A DNA stretch of 45,351 bases, from assembly GCA_020354555.1 (NCBI GenBank), contig CP070648.1, positions 3,691,257 to 3,736,607 of the forward strand. The letters run 5' to 3'. Below are positions 1 to 8,942 of this stretch, one piece after another (within the stretch, counting starts at the first letter, position 1; each line of letters starts with the position of its first letter). This DNA comes from Armatimonadota bacterium (lineage in GTDB: Bacteria; Armatimonadota; Hebobacteria; GCA-020354555; CP070648). The notes under the pieces are model-generated. The model was not told the DNA's origin and searched no databases. It saw only the letters and a list, made by a program, of their open reading frames with translations. The translations under genes and the position numbers were made by a program.

Positions 1-1
1 G

Positions 2-2026
2 GCGCACCCGAACAGCCGGTTCACCACGCCGCTGACGCAGTGCCCTTCCCATTCGTTCAGAACCGAGCACCATCACGGCGTCCCGATCTCGGCGGTTGTG
101 TTCGGCGGGCGCCGCGCGCATCTGGCGCCGCTGGTATATGAGGCATTCGACTGGGAACACGGGGCGTACGTCGGAGCCGCCATGGCGTCGGAACGCACGG
201 CCGCGCAGTTCGGCAAGCTCGGCGAAGTACGGCGCGACCCGATGGCCATGCTGCCGTTCTGCGGCTACCACATGGGCGACTACTTCGAGCATTGGCTCAA
301 CATGGGACAGCGCATGACGCAGCCGCCCAGGATCTTCCATGTCAACTGGTTCCGCACCGACGAGAACGGCGACCTGCTGTGGCCAGGATACGGGGAGAAT
401 CTCCGAGTCATCGAGTGGATTCTCGACCGCTGTCGCGGGGAAGCGGACGCTCGCCGGACCCCCATAGGCTACGTGCCGACCCCGGACGCCCTCGACCTGG
501 CCGGCCTTGAGTTCTCCCATGAGGATATGGAGAAGCTGCTCGCCGTCAACTGCGAGGACTGGTACGAAGAGACCGAAAGCGTCACCGGTTTCTTCCAGCA
601 ATTCGGCAGCAGGTTCCCGAAAGCGCTGTGGGAGCAGCACGAAGCGCTCCAGCTCCGGCTCAGGGCGCCGATCTCGTTGCTCAAGCCGGGCGCCGAAATC
701 CGGCCCCTCGCCGCCGAACTCAACGAGGTCATTGAGCGCGAGAACCCTCAAGTCTACGCCATGCTCTCCGAGTTCGGCAGGCGCATCCACTTCCCCAAGG
801 GCATCCTGAGCCAGAGCGCCGAGGCGAAAGAGAAGGCCAGCCGCTTCAACGCGACCATCGGCATCGCGCGCGAGCGCGGCGCGCCGATGTTCCTGCCGTC
901 CATCATGGAGAGCTTCCCGGGCCTCACCCCAGCTGCAGCTCTGAGCTACGCGCCTGCCACCGGTCAGCCGGATCTGCGCCGCATGTGGCGCCAGCTCCTG
1001 CTCGACAAGAACCCGAGCCTCGCCGGCAAGAGCTTCTCGACACCCATCGTCACCAGTGGCGTAACGCACGCCCTCAGCCTGGTCGGCGACCTGTTCGTAG
1101 ATCAAGGCGACGTCGTCCTGCTGCCGGACAAGTTCTGGGAGAACTACGAGCTTCTGTACGCGGCCCGGTTCCAGGCGCAACTGATGCTCTACCCGTTCTT
1201 CAGCGCCGCGGGCGGCTTCAACGTGGAGGGGCTGCGCCAGGCGCTGTTCACCCGGGTCGGAAGCTGGAAGACGATCGTCGTGCTCAACTTCCCGAACAAT
1301 CCGACCGGGTACTCGGTGACGATGCAAGAAGCCGACGCCGTTGTCTCCGCGCTGATCGAGGCAGCGGACAACGGCTGCAACCTGGTGGTCGTGACGGACG
1401 ATGCATACTTCGGCCTGTTCTACGATGAGCAGGTGCTGCAGGAGTCTCTGTTCGCCCGCCTGGCCGGCGCCCACGAGCGCATCCTGGCGATCAAGGCGGA
1501 CGGCCCAACCAAGGAGCAGTTCGTCTGGGGGTTCCGCACCGGCATGATGACGTTCGGGGCACGCGCTGCCCTCAGCGACGAAGCGCTCTATGCCGCGCTG
1601 GAGAAGAAGGTCGCCGGGGCGATCCGCAGCGTAATCTCCAACTGCTCCCAGCCCGCGCAGTCCGTGCTGGCGAAGGCACTTGCCGGCGACGCCATTGCCG
1701 CGCAGCATCAGGAGAAGCGCGCAGTCCTCGAAGCCAGGGCCAAGGCGGTGCGCGACATCCTCAGCTCCTCGGAGTTCGCGGATGTGTGGGAGCCGTATCC
1801 CTTCAACTCGGGCTACTTCATGTGCTTGACGCTCAAGGACACAACTGCGGAGATCTACCGCAAGCACCTGCTGGACAAGTACGGCATCGGGGTGATCGCC
1901 GACGGCGAGCGCGACATTCGGGTGGCGTTCTCGGCGGTGGAGTTGGACGAACTCCCCGAGTTGTACAGGACCATGGCGGCGGCAGCCAGAGAACTGCGCG
2001 ACGACCAGGAGGCCGCCGGCAGCTAA
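2..2026 (+). CDS. GTP-type PEP carboxykinase C-terminal part fused to a class I/II aminotransferase (5' partial)
   Basis: The reading frame is open from base 2, so the N-terminus lies outside the window. The first ~220 codons match the C-terminal third of GTP-dependent PEP carboxykinase: AHPNSRF, FGGRR, PLVYEAF, the DPMAMLPFCGY stretch, FHVNWFR and LWPGYGENLRVIEW. The usual PEPCK end (LWEQHEALQLRL) falls near base 665. With no stop or good start the frame runs on into a complete PLP-dependent fold I aminotransferase: NNPTG near base 1300, DDAYFGLF near 1400, and the probable PLP lysine in GPTKEQ with a following FRTG near 1510. PEPCK converts oxaloacetate to PEP. An aspartate-type aminotransferase would make or use oxaloacetate, so the two domains could share it. 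The substrate of the aminotransferase half is inferred, not visible. The family calls are firm; the fusion could be checked for a missed stop codon. Confidence 0.88.
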   Translation, partial: AHPNSRFTTPLTQCPSHSFRTEHHHGVPISAVVFGGRRAHLAPLVYEAFDWEHGAYVGAAMASERTAAQFGKLGEVRRDPMAMLPFCGYHMGDYFEHWLNMGQRMTQPPRIFHVNWFRTDENGDLLWPGYGENLRVIEWILDRCRGEADARRTPIGYVPTPDALDLAGLEFSHEDMEKLLAVNCEDWYEETESVTGFFQQFGSRFPKALWEQHEALQLRLRAPISLLKPGAEIRPLAAELNEVIERENPQVYAMLSEFGRRIHFPKGILSQSAEAKEKASRFNATIGIARERGAPMFLPSIMESFPGLTPAAALSYAPATGQPDLRRMWRQLLLDKNPSLAGKSFSTPIVTSGVTHALSLVGDLFVDQGDVVLLPDKFWENYELLYAARFQAQLMLYPFFSAAGGFNVEGLRQALFTRVGSWKTIVVLNFPNNPTGYSVTMQEADAVVSALIEAADNGCNLVVVTDDAYFGLFYDEQVLQESLFARLAGAHERILAIKADGPTKEQFVWGFRTGMMTFGARAALSDEALYAALEKKVAGAIRSVISNCSQPAQSVLAKALAGDAIAAQHQEKRAVLEARAKAVRDILSSSEFADVWEPYPFNSGYFMCLTLKDTTAEIYRKHLLDKYGIGVIADGERDIRVAFSAVELDELPELYRTMAAAARELRDDQEAAGS

Positions 2027-2273
2027 CCCGCTTCACGTCAGTCTATGAGTCGGCGCCAGCGACTTCGGCGCGGCTCTCGCTCGCCTTGCGCCGAGAGGAC
2101 GGAGCGGAACACTGACGTAAAGCGGCGGCTGAAAGACGCTCTGGTGCAGCGGACGCTGGGCGACGTTGAGCCGACTCCCCTTTGCTCAGCTACGGACGCG
2201 CGTGATGATGGATCCGCTGCTGACCCAGATCGCCCCGTTGAGCCACGGTTCCCATCGCTCAGTCGGCGAGGCT

Positions 2274-3827
2274 TCAGAGGGTCGGTGAGAAGCTGAGGTC
2301 GGCCGGGGGCTTGCCGTCGGCGTCTGTGAACCGCATGAAGAACCCCCACTGCCCGACTCCGTTGTACACCTTTACCACAACGCGAGTGTCACCCGCTTCC
2401 AGCTTGACCGGGACGACGTCGGAATCCCAGTGCACGCCCCGCGGCCCGTCGTGCCGCCACACCTGTCGTCCATTCAACCATACGATGGCCGCGTCATCGC
2501 TGGAGAACCGCATCTGCACGTCCTGCTCGCGCGGGCTTGTCACGTCGCACGTCGCGTAGGCCAGGCAGTGCGCGAGATGCTCTATGTCACCGTAGAGTTC
2601 CACGAACCCGACCGCGCCGGCGATCGTCCGCTGTGTCATCCAGCGGATCGTTCTGCCCTTGCCGGAGTAGGTCGCTTCGAGATCAACCTCGTCCTCCGGC
2701 GGAAACGCGGCGTCGAGCTTCTTTGCTTGGGCGTCATCGAACGGCGCAAGGACGTGCCATGCCGGGACGATGCCGGGCACGTCGCGCGGGTGCGTCCAGT
2801 GCCCGGTGGGCTGGAAGCGCGCCCGCGCCATGTCCGGCGATTCCGGCGGCACGGTCAGGCCGCCGGTGCTGAGGATCTCATGGTTGGCGTCGCGGATGAC
2901 CCGCTGCATGTCCTGGTTCAGGTTCCATCCGCCCAGCGGGCCGTCGTCGGGCGCGAGGTAGAACGCGATCAGGCCCGACGCGCCCTCGCGCACGAAGTCT
3001 TCGATCTGCTCTCGCACCTCGGCGGCAGTGAGCGGCTCCTGCTTGTTCCAGTCGCCGCCCCAGAATGCCTGATAGATGCCGAAGAACGGTATGCCTGGAA
3101 CGCGCCGACGGGCATCGGTCAGCATCCACTGCGTGTCGTAGCTCGTCATCGTTCGGTCGCAGCCGGTCTTCAGGACCGGATAGTAATACAGCATCAGGAC
3201 ATCGGCGGCATCCCGCGCGAAGTTGTGGAGCGTCGTGGCGCCGCTGTATCCGCCGCACAGTGGACGGACGCTGTCCGCGCGTCTGACAACTCGGTACATC
3301 CCGCGGAGCGCGGACAATGCCGGGCCCGGGCTATCGTCGAGGATGTAGTAGCCATAAAGGTTGGGCGAGGCCTGGACGCCGGCGACTTCCCTGGCGAGCG
3401 GCTCGGGCCAGAACAGGATGATTCCGGCGCGATGGGGCGCCGGCGTCGTCCCTTCGGCCCCGCGCTCGCAGCCCAGGAGCGCCGCCGGCGTGGCTTCCCG
3501 GTAGCGGATGAGTTCGTCGTCGACTTGCACCGGCCCGGGCGGCGGAAGCGGCACGCCGCCGCGGATCGGGATCTCCGTCTGCGTCTCGGTGACATCGTCG
3601 CTCAAGCCCGGTCTGCCGTGGACGTGTCCGGTGATGGAGTACATCACCTTGATCCCGTTGTCGCGGCAGAACTCCCCTCGCTCCGTGGTCGCGTCGAGCA
3701 GGTCGGCCCCGCCGAAGACGAGGTTCATCCCGACCTCTTTCACCAGCGCCAGGGCTTCGAGGTCGGTTCGGCCGTACGTGCCGAGCACAGGCTTCCCGTT
3801 GATGGCATATGCTGTATGCAGCTTCAC
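2274..3827 (-). CDS. Glycoside-hydrolase-like TIM-barrel protein with C-terminal jelly-roll-like domain
   Basis: About 517 residues with no signal peptide. The first ~330 residues look like a (beta/alpha)8 barrel of the glycoside hydrolase type: repeated strand ends such as MNLVFGGAD, IKVMYSITGH, LYGYYILDDSP, ADVLMLYYYP and IPFFGIYQAFWG, with acidic residues at strand ends. The last ~120 residues (DVQMRFSSDDAAIVWLNGR, VVVKVYNGVGQWGFFMRF) resemble the sandwich domain often found after such barrels, which usually binds carbohydrate. A GTG start at 3827 is chosen because GAGGAGG sits five bases upstream; a GTG two codons earlier would overlap that site. I cannot assign a GH family or a substrate. 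It is divergent from the next gene and lies near other glycosidase-like genes. Confidence 0.7.
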   Translation of the reverse strand: MKLHTAYAINGKPVLGTYGRTDLEALALVKEVGMNLVFGGADLLDATTERGEFCRDNGIKVMYSITGHVHGRPGLSDDVTETQTEIPIRGGVPLPPPGPVQVDDELIRYREATPAALLGCERGAEGTTPAPHRAGIILFWPEPLAREVAGVQASPNLYGYYILDDSPGPALSALRGMYRVVRRADSVRPLCGGYSGATTLHNFARDAADVLMLYYYPVLKTGCDRTMTSYDTQWMLTDARRRVPGIPFFGIYQAFWGGDWNKQEPLTAAEVREQIEDFVREGASGLIAFYLAPDDGPLGGWNLNQDMQRVIRDANHEILSTGGLTVPPESPDMARARFQPTGHWTHPRDVPGIVPAWHVLAPFDDAQAKKLDAAFPPEDEVDLEATYSGKGRTIRWMTQRTIAGAVGFVELYGDIEHLAHCLAYATCDVTSPREQDVQMRFSSDDAAIVWLNGRQVWRHDGPRGVHWDSDVVPVKLEAGDTRVVVKVYNGVGQWGFFMRFTDADGKPPADLSFSPTL

Positions 3828-4201
3828 ACTCACCTCCTCATTCCGCGCTGAGCCGCGGCAAGCGCACCTGCGACGCAGCGGCGAAACGCCAAGCGCAGCG
3901 TACCGAGACTCGACTCACCGGGGCAATCGAACCGGACGTGACATCGGTTCTCGCTGCTTCCGTCAAGTCCTGCCGTCCGGCGGTGATCGTGAAGGTCGGC
4001 AACGCTCCGCGGCGGCGGCGAATCGTCGGTGTCTCGGGCTGCGTGGTCCGCACGGCTCGGCTCGAAGCGCGCGCCGGTGCGCTGGAGCGGCTCGTGCAGG
4101 ATGGCGGTGGCTCGACGCGGAAGAACGCCCGGCATGCGAATCACGCGCCGCGGCGCCGCGTCATGTGCGCGCGCCCGGTGCCGCGCCGCAAGGAGACCGC
4201 T
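3828..4201. other. Divergent intergenic region
   Basis: This 374-base gap separates the leftward TIM-barrel gene from the rightward UroD-family gene and should hold both promoters. I see ribosome-binding sites at each end (GAGGAGG on the minus strand near 3834-3840; AAGGAG on the plus strand just before 4202) but no convincing promoter boxes or RNA gene. The long open frames crossing it on both strands look like high-GC shadows. Confidence 0.5.
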
Positions 4202-5440
4202 ATGGGAATGCCGGACAAAGAGCGGGCGATGGTTCGCGATCTCGCCAAGCAGGTCGCCGAGATCGCTTCCCTCCCGATCCAAAAGGAGAAGGCCGAGCTG
4301 TGGCGCCGGCTCAACCGCCTCGACCCGATGCGGCCGATGGTGATGCTGCAAAACGGTGCGTGGAACGAAACACTGGATGACAGCGAAGCGCAGTGCAGCA
4401 ACGGCTTCTGCCGCGCGCAGGAGCTGCACCTGCGCCGCGTGCTCTACCAGTGGGAGCACATGCCCGGCGATATGGTCGTCGAGGATGTCATCTACTCGCC
4501 GATTGTCGTGCGCGATACCGGATGGGGCTTGAGCGTCAACGCGGTGCGCCCCGACCATTACTTCGGCGCTGCGCACTACGAGCCGGTCATTAGGTCGGAA
4601 CAGGACATTGATAAGATCCAACTGCCCCGGGTCACTGTTGACTGGGAGGAAACGGAACGGGCCTTCGAGCGCCACGCTGATTTCTACGACGGCATCTTCA
4701 CCGTGCGGAAGAGGGGGCAGTGCGGCTTCTGGTTCGCCATCTTCGACCAGTTCATCCAGTGGCGAGGTCTGGATCAGGCCTTTGTGGATATGGTTGATCG
4801 CCCGGCATGGATGCACCGCGTGCTGGAGCGCATGACCGAAGGCATGCTCGATCAACTCGAGGCGCTGGAACGGCAGAACGCGCTGGGGTTGAACAACGGC
4901 AACGTGGGCGTCGGGCCGGGGGGGCTGGGCTTCACCGATGAACTGCCGCAAGCGGATTTCGACGGCGCCCACGTGCGCGCCAGAGATATGTGGGGGCACG
5001 CGACGACGCAGATCTTCTCGGTCGTCTCTCCGGCGATGCATGAGGAGTTCGGCCTGCAATACGAAGGCCGCTACCTCAAGCGCTTCGGCCTTGCGGGCTA
5101 CGGGTGCTGCGAGCCGCTGCACCGAAAAGTGGACATCGTCAGGAAGCACATCCCGAACCTGCGCCGCATTTCCATGAGCCCCTGGGTTGACGTCGAAACG
5201 GGAGCCGCCGCCGTGGGACAGGACCTCGTATTCTCCTACAAGCCCAACCCGGCGATTCTCGGCGGCGAGGCGTGGGATCCGAACGCGGCGAGGGCGGGTC
5301 TGCGTGACGTGCTCGAGAAGACGCGGGGCTGCGCGGTCGAGATCATCATGAAGGATCTTCACACCTGTCGCAACGAGCCGCACCGCATGTGGGAATGGAC
5401 GCAGATCGCTCAGGAGCTGGCCGAGGAATTCGCGCGCTGA
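4202..5440 (+). CDS. Uroporphyrinogen decarboxylase (UroD) family protein, probably a methyltransferase-like member
   Basis: 412 residues. The ATG at 4202 has AAGGAG just upstream; the frame stays open further 5' but that part has no recognisable protein. The fold is that of the UroD family: PVIRSEQDIDKIQLP, the FWFAIFDQFIQWRGLD segment, FSVVSPAMHEEFGLQYEGRYLKRFGLAGYGCCEP and SMSPWVDVETGAAAVGQD. Many members outside haem synthesis are corrinoid-dependent methyltransferases or of unknown role in carbohydrate-rich loci. True HemE is unlikely because its N-terminal substrate-binding motif is absent, and the window also carries AhbC, which belongs to a haem route that does not use HemE. Substrate unknown. 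Confidence 0.8.
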   Translation: MGMPDKERAMVRDLAKQVAEIASLPIQKEKAELWRRLNRLDPMRPMVMLQNGAWNETLDDSEAQCSNGFCRAQELHLRRVLYQWEHMPGDMVVEDVIYSPIVVRDTGWGLSVNAVRPDHYFGAAHYEPVIRSEQDIDKIQLPRVTVDWEETERAFERHADFYDGIFTVRKRGQCGFWFAIFDQFIQWRGLDQAFVDMVDRPAWMHRVLERMTEGMLDQLEALERQNALGLNNGNVGVGPGGLGFTDELPQADFDGAHVRARDMWGHATTQIFSVVSPAMHEEFGLQYEGRYLKRFGLAGYGCCEPLHRKVDIVRKHIPNLRRISMSPWVDVETGAAAVGQDLVFSYKPNPAILGGEAWDPNAARAGLRDVLEKTRGCAVEIIMKDLHTCRNEPHRMWEWTQIAQELAEEFAR

Positions 5441-5489
5441 CCGACCGGCTCGCCGTGCGGCCGTTGCGCCAACCCGCTGATGGGCGCAG

Positions 5490-5508
5490 TTGCCGCGCGA
5501 GACGGCAA
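5490..5508. terminator. Weak hairpin between convergent genes
   Basis: TTGCCG and CGGCAA form a six-base-pair stem with a seven-base loop in the short gap between two convergent genes. There is no T-run, so this is only a possible bidirectional terminator. Confidence 0.22.
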
Positions 5509-5522
5509 TCGGCCTGACGCCG

Positions 5523-6113
5523 CTACTTCTTGAGCGGCATCGCCAGGATCCGATGCACGTCGATGTCGAAGAAGTTCGCACCCGCCGCGGAGGTCGCGAC
5601 CACCGCGGTGTCCGACCCGTGGCCCGTGCCCGCGCATGAGATCACCTGCACCCCCTCGGGAACCAGGCCGGCGTCGCACGCCATGGCAATGATCTCCAGG
5701 CACACCTTCATGCCCTGCGAGAACAGGTAGAGCGTCTCCGCCATCACCGCGCTCGGCGGAAAGCCCTCGAACTTCGCCCGCAGCGCGTGATCCACTCCGC
5801 CGGTCAGCGCGTGCACTCCGCACACCACCTTGATGCCCGCTTTGTCCATTGCTTTGGCGTAGCGCGCGTTCCATTTGATGTCGTACATCTTATCCACGGC
5901 CGGCGCCATCTTCACCGCGACGAAGTTCACCTTGCGGTGGGCATCCGCCAGCCGCGCGAACTGCGCGCCGACATACCCCGTGTTCGTGGCCATCACGACG
6001 TGCCGCGCGCGGTGATCCTTGAGGTATTCGCCCACCGTTTCCACGACGATCCGGGTATTCCGCTGAACCTTACCCGTGTCCTCGAAATAGACAACCGGCT
6101 CCACTCGTGGCAT
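5523..6113 (-). CDS. Stand-alone pyruvate kinase alpha/beta (C-terminal) domain protein
   Basis: 196 residues, ATG with GGAGG about eight bases upstream. The whole protein resembles the C-terminal allosteric domain of pyruvate kinase (PF02887-like): VGEYLKDHRARHVVMATNTGYVGAQFARL, then NFVAVKM and the glycine-rich end VISCAGTGHGSDTAVVATS. No catalytic barrel is present, so it cannot be a pyruvate kinase by itself. Free-standing versions occur in archaea and some bacteria without a known function. It may bind a phosphorylated ligand. The gene converges with the UroD-family gene. Confidence 0.82.
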   Translation of the reverse strand: MPRVEPVVYFEDTGKVQRNTRIVVETVGEYLKDHRARHVVMATNTGYVGAQFARLADAHRKVNFVAVKMAPAVDKMYDIKWNARYAKAMDKAGIKVVCGVHALTGGVDHALRAKFEGFPPSAVMAETLYLFSQGMKVCLEIIAMACDAGLVPEGVQVISCAGTGHGSDTAVVATSAAGANFFDIDVHRILAMPLKK

Positions 6114-6246
6114 CGCTGCACCTCCAGGTTCCCTCTCCGCTTAATGCATCTTCTCTGGCTGCCGTTGCGCTCCTGCCGTCCGCATGCCCGGGGCGATACG
6201 GCCCAGTCGATCACATCAACCCGTGGCCCAAGGCTCCGCGGCCTCG

Positions 6247-8844
6247 TCATCCTTTCCGAGGCAATGCGCTCAGCGCCATGAGGTACCACATGTTGTGGGT
6301 CAGCCACGGCTCGCTGGTGCGATATGACGGGTGGTCGCGCCCCGAGCCGACGCGCGACAGGTCAAACCCGGGCTGATCCAGCCCGTAGGCCGACCGGACG
6401 AATCCGTTGGGAATGGCGCCGGGCACGGCGCCCCGGGGCCGGCCGGCGATGGCGTCGTATCGATGATGATAGCGTGGAGGGTTGAACGTGCCCTTCCCCT
6501 CGAACATGCACAGGCCGATCGGGTTCTTCCCCAGCACCCAGTCGATCTGATCGGCTGCGAAGCGGAGCGCACGCCGATCACCAATGAGGTGATGTATCTG
6601 TGCCGCCGCCCATGCGCGGCCAAGGCACTCGAAATTGTGCCCCAGGGTTGACGTGGGCTCGAAGAAGTAGTCCTGCTGCCCCACCGCCTGCTTGCTCAGT
6701 CCGAAGGGGTTGTCGGCAGTGCTCAGGCAGAACCTGACAAATGGGCGCATGGCCGCCCGAATCCTCGCGCACACGGGGTCATCCGGGTAGTTCAGCGCGA
6801 AGGTGGCGAGCGCCCCAGCGCTGATCTCGCCATAACTGCCGAATGCGCCCCGCAGGCGGCCGGCCGGTTGCTGCGTTGCCATAATCGCTTCCGCGCTGTC
6901 GCGCGCGAAGTCGAGGTAGCGCCTTTCGCCCGTGACTGCGTGGAGATCCATTGCGCTCAGCAGGAGATGCGGACTGCCGCTTGACGTCGCGCCCTGTGTT
7001 GCGTGATCGAAGAGCTTGACCGCCCGCCGGAGGTAGTCGTCGGCCGCGGCGGCCAGCTCCGGCATGGCCGAGAGGCGCGCCCAGGCTCCGATCACCAGCG
7101 GGGAACTCCCTTCTCCTTCGGCGACGACCGGGTCGTCATCGGTACCTATGATGTTGTCGGTATGGACCTCCGGCGGAGACCACTTCGTCCACGCGCGGCC
7201 CGGCCCCTGAGAGATCGTGCCGTACAGCCCGCCGCTCTCCGGGATCTGCATCTTGGCCACGAAACGGGCGCCCCATGTCGCTTCGTCAAGCACGTCGGAT
7301 GTGCCGTCACCATTGCGGTCGAAGCGAGCGAAGATCTCGGGCGCAGCATGGTGCGCCTGGAGCAGCGCGTAGGCGACGCCCCCGTCGCCATTCTCATACA
7401 TTATCTTGTTGTAGTCGCCTGCGCTGTGCCAGCCGCCCGTGGCGTTAATGTGGGTACCGTCGGGCAGCCGGGCGTCATCGAGGTGACACGCCCGGTGCCA
7501 CCCGGGCACGTCGAAGCCGCACCGCTGGACGAAGAAGAACTTGACGCCGAGGTCGGCGGTCCGGCGTAACAGGAGATCGCGGCCGATTTCGAAGGGCGGC
7601 GATGTTCCGTTCCGGGCGCCGAAGCGCGCCGCCGCGCGGTATCTCCCGGGAGCGGTGAGCGAAGAGAAATCAGCTCGCCAGTAGTAATCGCCCCAGTCAG
7701 CGGGTTGGCCCTCGTGGATGCGCCCGGAACACCGCAGCGGCAGCTTCACAACCGGCCGGCCAGATTCGGACCTAATCTCGAGTTCCCCCTGTGCCGAATC
7801 CGTCGGGAAGAAGTTAGTGGCAACGACCAGGCTCTTCGGCCCCTTCAGTTCGTAGCCGACCTGGTTCACATGCACGCGGACTACCGGGTGCCGCCGGGTA
7901 GCGGGCGCACAGAGCGAGAACCGGAAATCATCCAGCCATGCCCTGCCGCCGCGCACCGCAACGACCAACCTCGCCCCCACCGCGCCGGCCGGAGGGCCGA
8001 CCCGGCACTCCCACCGCGCCCAGTCCTGCTCCGTCGCCACGCGCGCGGCGTGATCCGCGCCGATGACCTTGCCCCAGGCGTTGACCCAGACGACCCACAG
8101 GCGCAACTCGGCAGCGTCCGCGCGGCTCCAGCCCGAGAACCGGAACAGCGTGTATCCCTGGGGTAGAGGCATGTCAACCATGCGCGCCGCATACCATCCG
8201 CTCTCCGCTTCGAGCAGCATGGCTCCACCGGTGCGGCCGCCGGCGGCATCGGCTCGCAGAGCCCCGGCCCCCGGCCCGGGTACCGGGGAGCGTGTCTCCT
8301 GCGACCAGTATCCCACGCGTCCCTTTGCATCGCCCTCGAAGGACGGATTGAACGCCAGGTTGGCCGCTATGGGCGCGAAGACGACATCATCGAGATAGGC
8401 CTCTCCTTCGACCTCAAACCAGAGGCTTGCCGAGGTGGCCCGCGGGGGCAGGTCGGCCTCCGCGGCGACGTATTGCCAGCGCTGCGCAGGCACGACCGGC
8501 GGCGTGCGCGCCGAGCCGATCACGCGCCCCGCCTCATCGAGCAGATCCATCCCGAGGCGCGCCACCCCTTCGCGGCACCGAATCCATCCGCCCAACCGAT
8601 AGGCCTGACCGACTTCGAGGGGTACCGGGTAGCTCGACCATGAGCGATCCGTGGAGCGCGTCGTCGCGCCCAGGGAACGCGCACCGGTCCGCGCGTAACG
8701 GGTTGCCCGCATCGCGCCCGGGCCGGGCCACCACCCTTCGGGCACATCCGCGCCCGATTCGAAGGACAGCTCTGCGCCCACACCGACCGACGCGCTGGAA
8801 CAGAGCACAAGCAGAGCCGCGAGAACAAGCACCAATTCGCGCAT
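6247..8844 (-). CDS. Secreted GH9-family glycoside hydrolase with N-terminal carbohydrate-binding-like domains
   Basis: About 865 residues. An ATG at 8844 is chosen because AGGAG lies just upstream and the next residues (MRELVLVLAALLVLCSSAS) are a clear signal peptide. Residues ~20-150 and ~155-310 look like two CBM-like beta-sandwiches (ending YLDDVVFAP and WLDDFRFS). The Ig-like domain typical of GH9 enzymes follows (VHVNQVGYELKGPKSLVV). The GH9 alpha-toroid catalytic domain fills the rest: GGWHSAGDYNK, a Ca-loop-like DRNGDGTSDVLDE, LGHNFECLGRA, WVLGKNP and the C-terminal SEPWLTHNMWYLMAL, which carries the likely acid glutamate. In the catalytic DAGD motif the first Asp is Ser, while the second Asp (the usual base) is kept. 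Likely acts on a beta-glycan outside the cytoplasm; exact substrate unknown. Confidence 0.88.
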   Translation of the reverse strand: MRELVLVLAALLVLCSSASVGVGAELSFESGADVPEGWWPGPGAMRATRYARTGARSLGATTRSTDRSWSSYPVPLEVGQAYRLGGWIRCREGVARLGMDLLDEAGRVIGSARTPPVVPAQRWQYVAAEADLPPRATSASLWFEVEGEAYLDDVVFAPIAANLAFNPSFEGDAKGRVGYWSQETRSPVPGPGAGALRADAAGGRTGGAMLLEAESGWYAARMVDMPLPQGYTLFRFSGWSRADAAELRLWVVWVNAWGKVIGADHAARVATEQDWARWECRVGPPAGAVGARLVVAVRGGRAWLDDFRFSLCAPATRRHPVVRVHVNQVGYELKGPKSLVVATNFFPTDSAQGELEIRSESGRPVVKLPLRCSGRIHEGQPADWGDYYWRADFSSLTAPGRYRAAARFGARNGTSPPFEIGRDLLLRRTADLGVKFFFVQRCGFDVPGWHRACHLDDARLPDGTHINATGGWHSAGDYNKIMYENGDGGVAYALLQAHHAAPEIFARFDRNGDGTSDVLDEATWGARFVAKMQIPESGGLYGTISQGPGRAWTKWSPPEVHTDNIIGTDDDPVVAEGEGSSPLVIGAWARLSAMPELAAAADDYLRRAVKLFDHATQGATSSGSPHLLLSAMDLHAVTGERRYLDFARDSAEAIMATQQPAGRLRGAFGSYGEISAGALATFALNYPDDPVCARIRAAMRPFVRFCLSTADNPFGLSKQAVGQQDYFFEPTSTLGHNFECLGRAWAAAQIHHLIGDRRALRFAADQIDWVLGKNPIGLCMFEGKGTFNPPRYHHRYDAIAGRPRGAVPGAIPNGFVRSAYGLDQPGFDLSRVGSGRDHPSYRTSEPWLTHNMWYLMALSALPRKG

Positions 8845-8942
8845 CTCACTCCTCGCTGAAATCATCACACCGTCCACTTGCCCGGGCCTGAAGCCCCACG
8901 CAGCGACCGGGTGTCAAAGGCAGCGGATGGGCGCGCGGCGCC

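Noticed and set aside
2430-3851. Long plus-strand frame of 473 codons opposite the TIM-barrel gene
   Set aside because: Arg/Ala-rich composition without motifs; it mirrors the well-supported minus-strand gene and is a high-GC shadow.
4202-5440. Identification as HemE (true uroporphyrinogen decarboxylase)
   Set aside because: N-terminal HemE signature absent, sits next to glycosidase genes, and the haem pathway here appears to use AhbC.
3830-5581. Long minus-strand frame of 583 codons opposite the UroD-family gene
   Set aside because: No recognisable motif and strong Arg/His bias; the plus-strand protein has clear family features.
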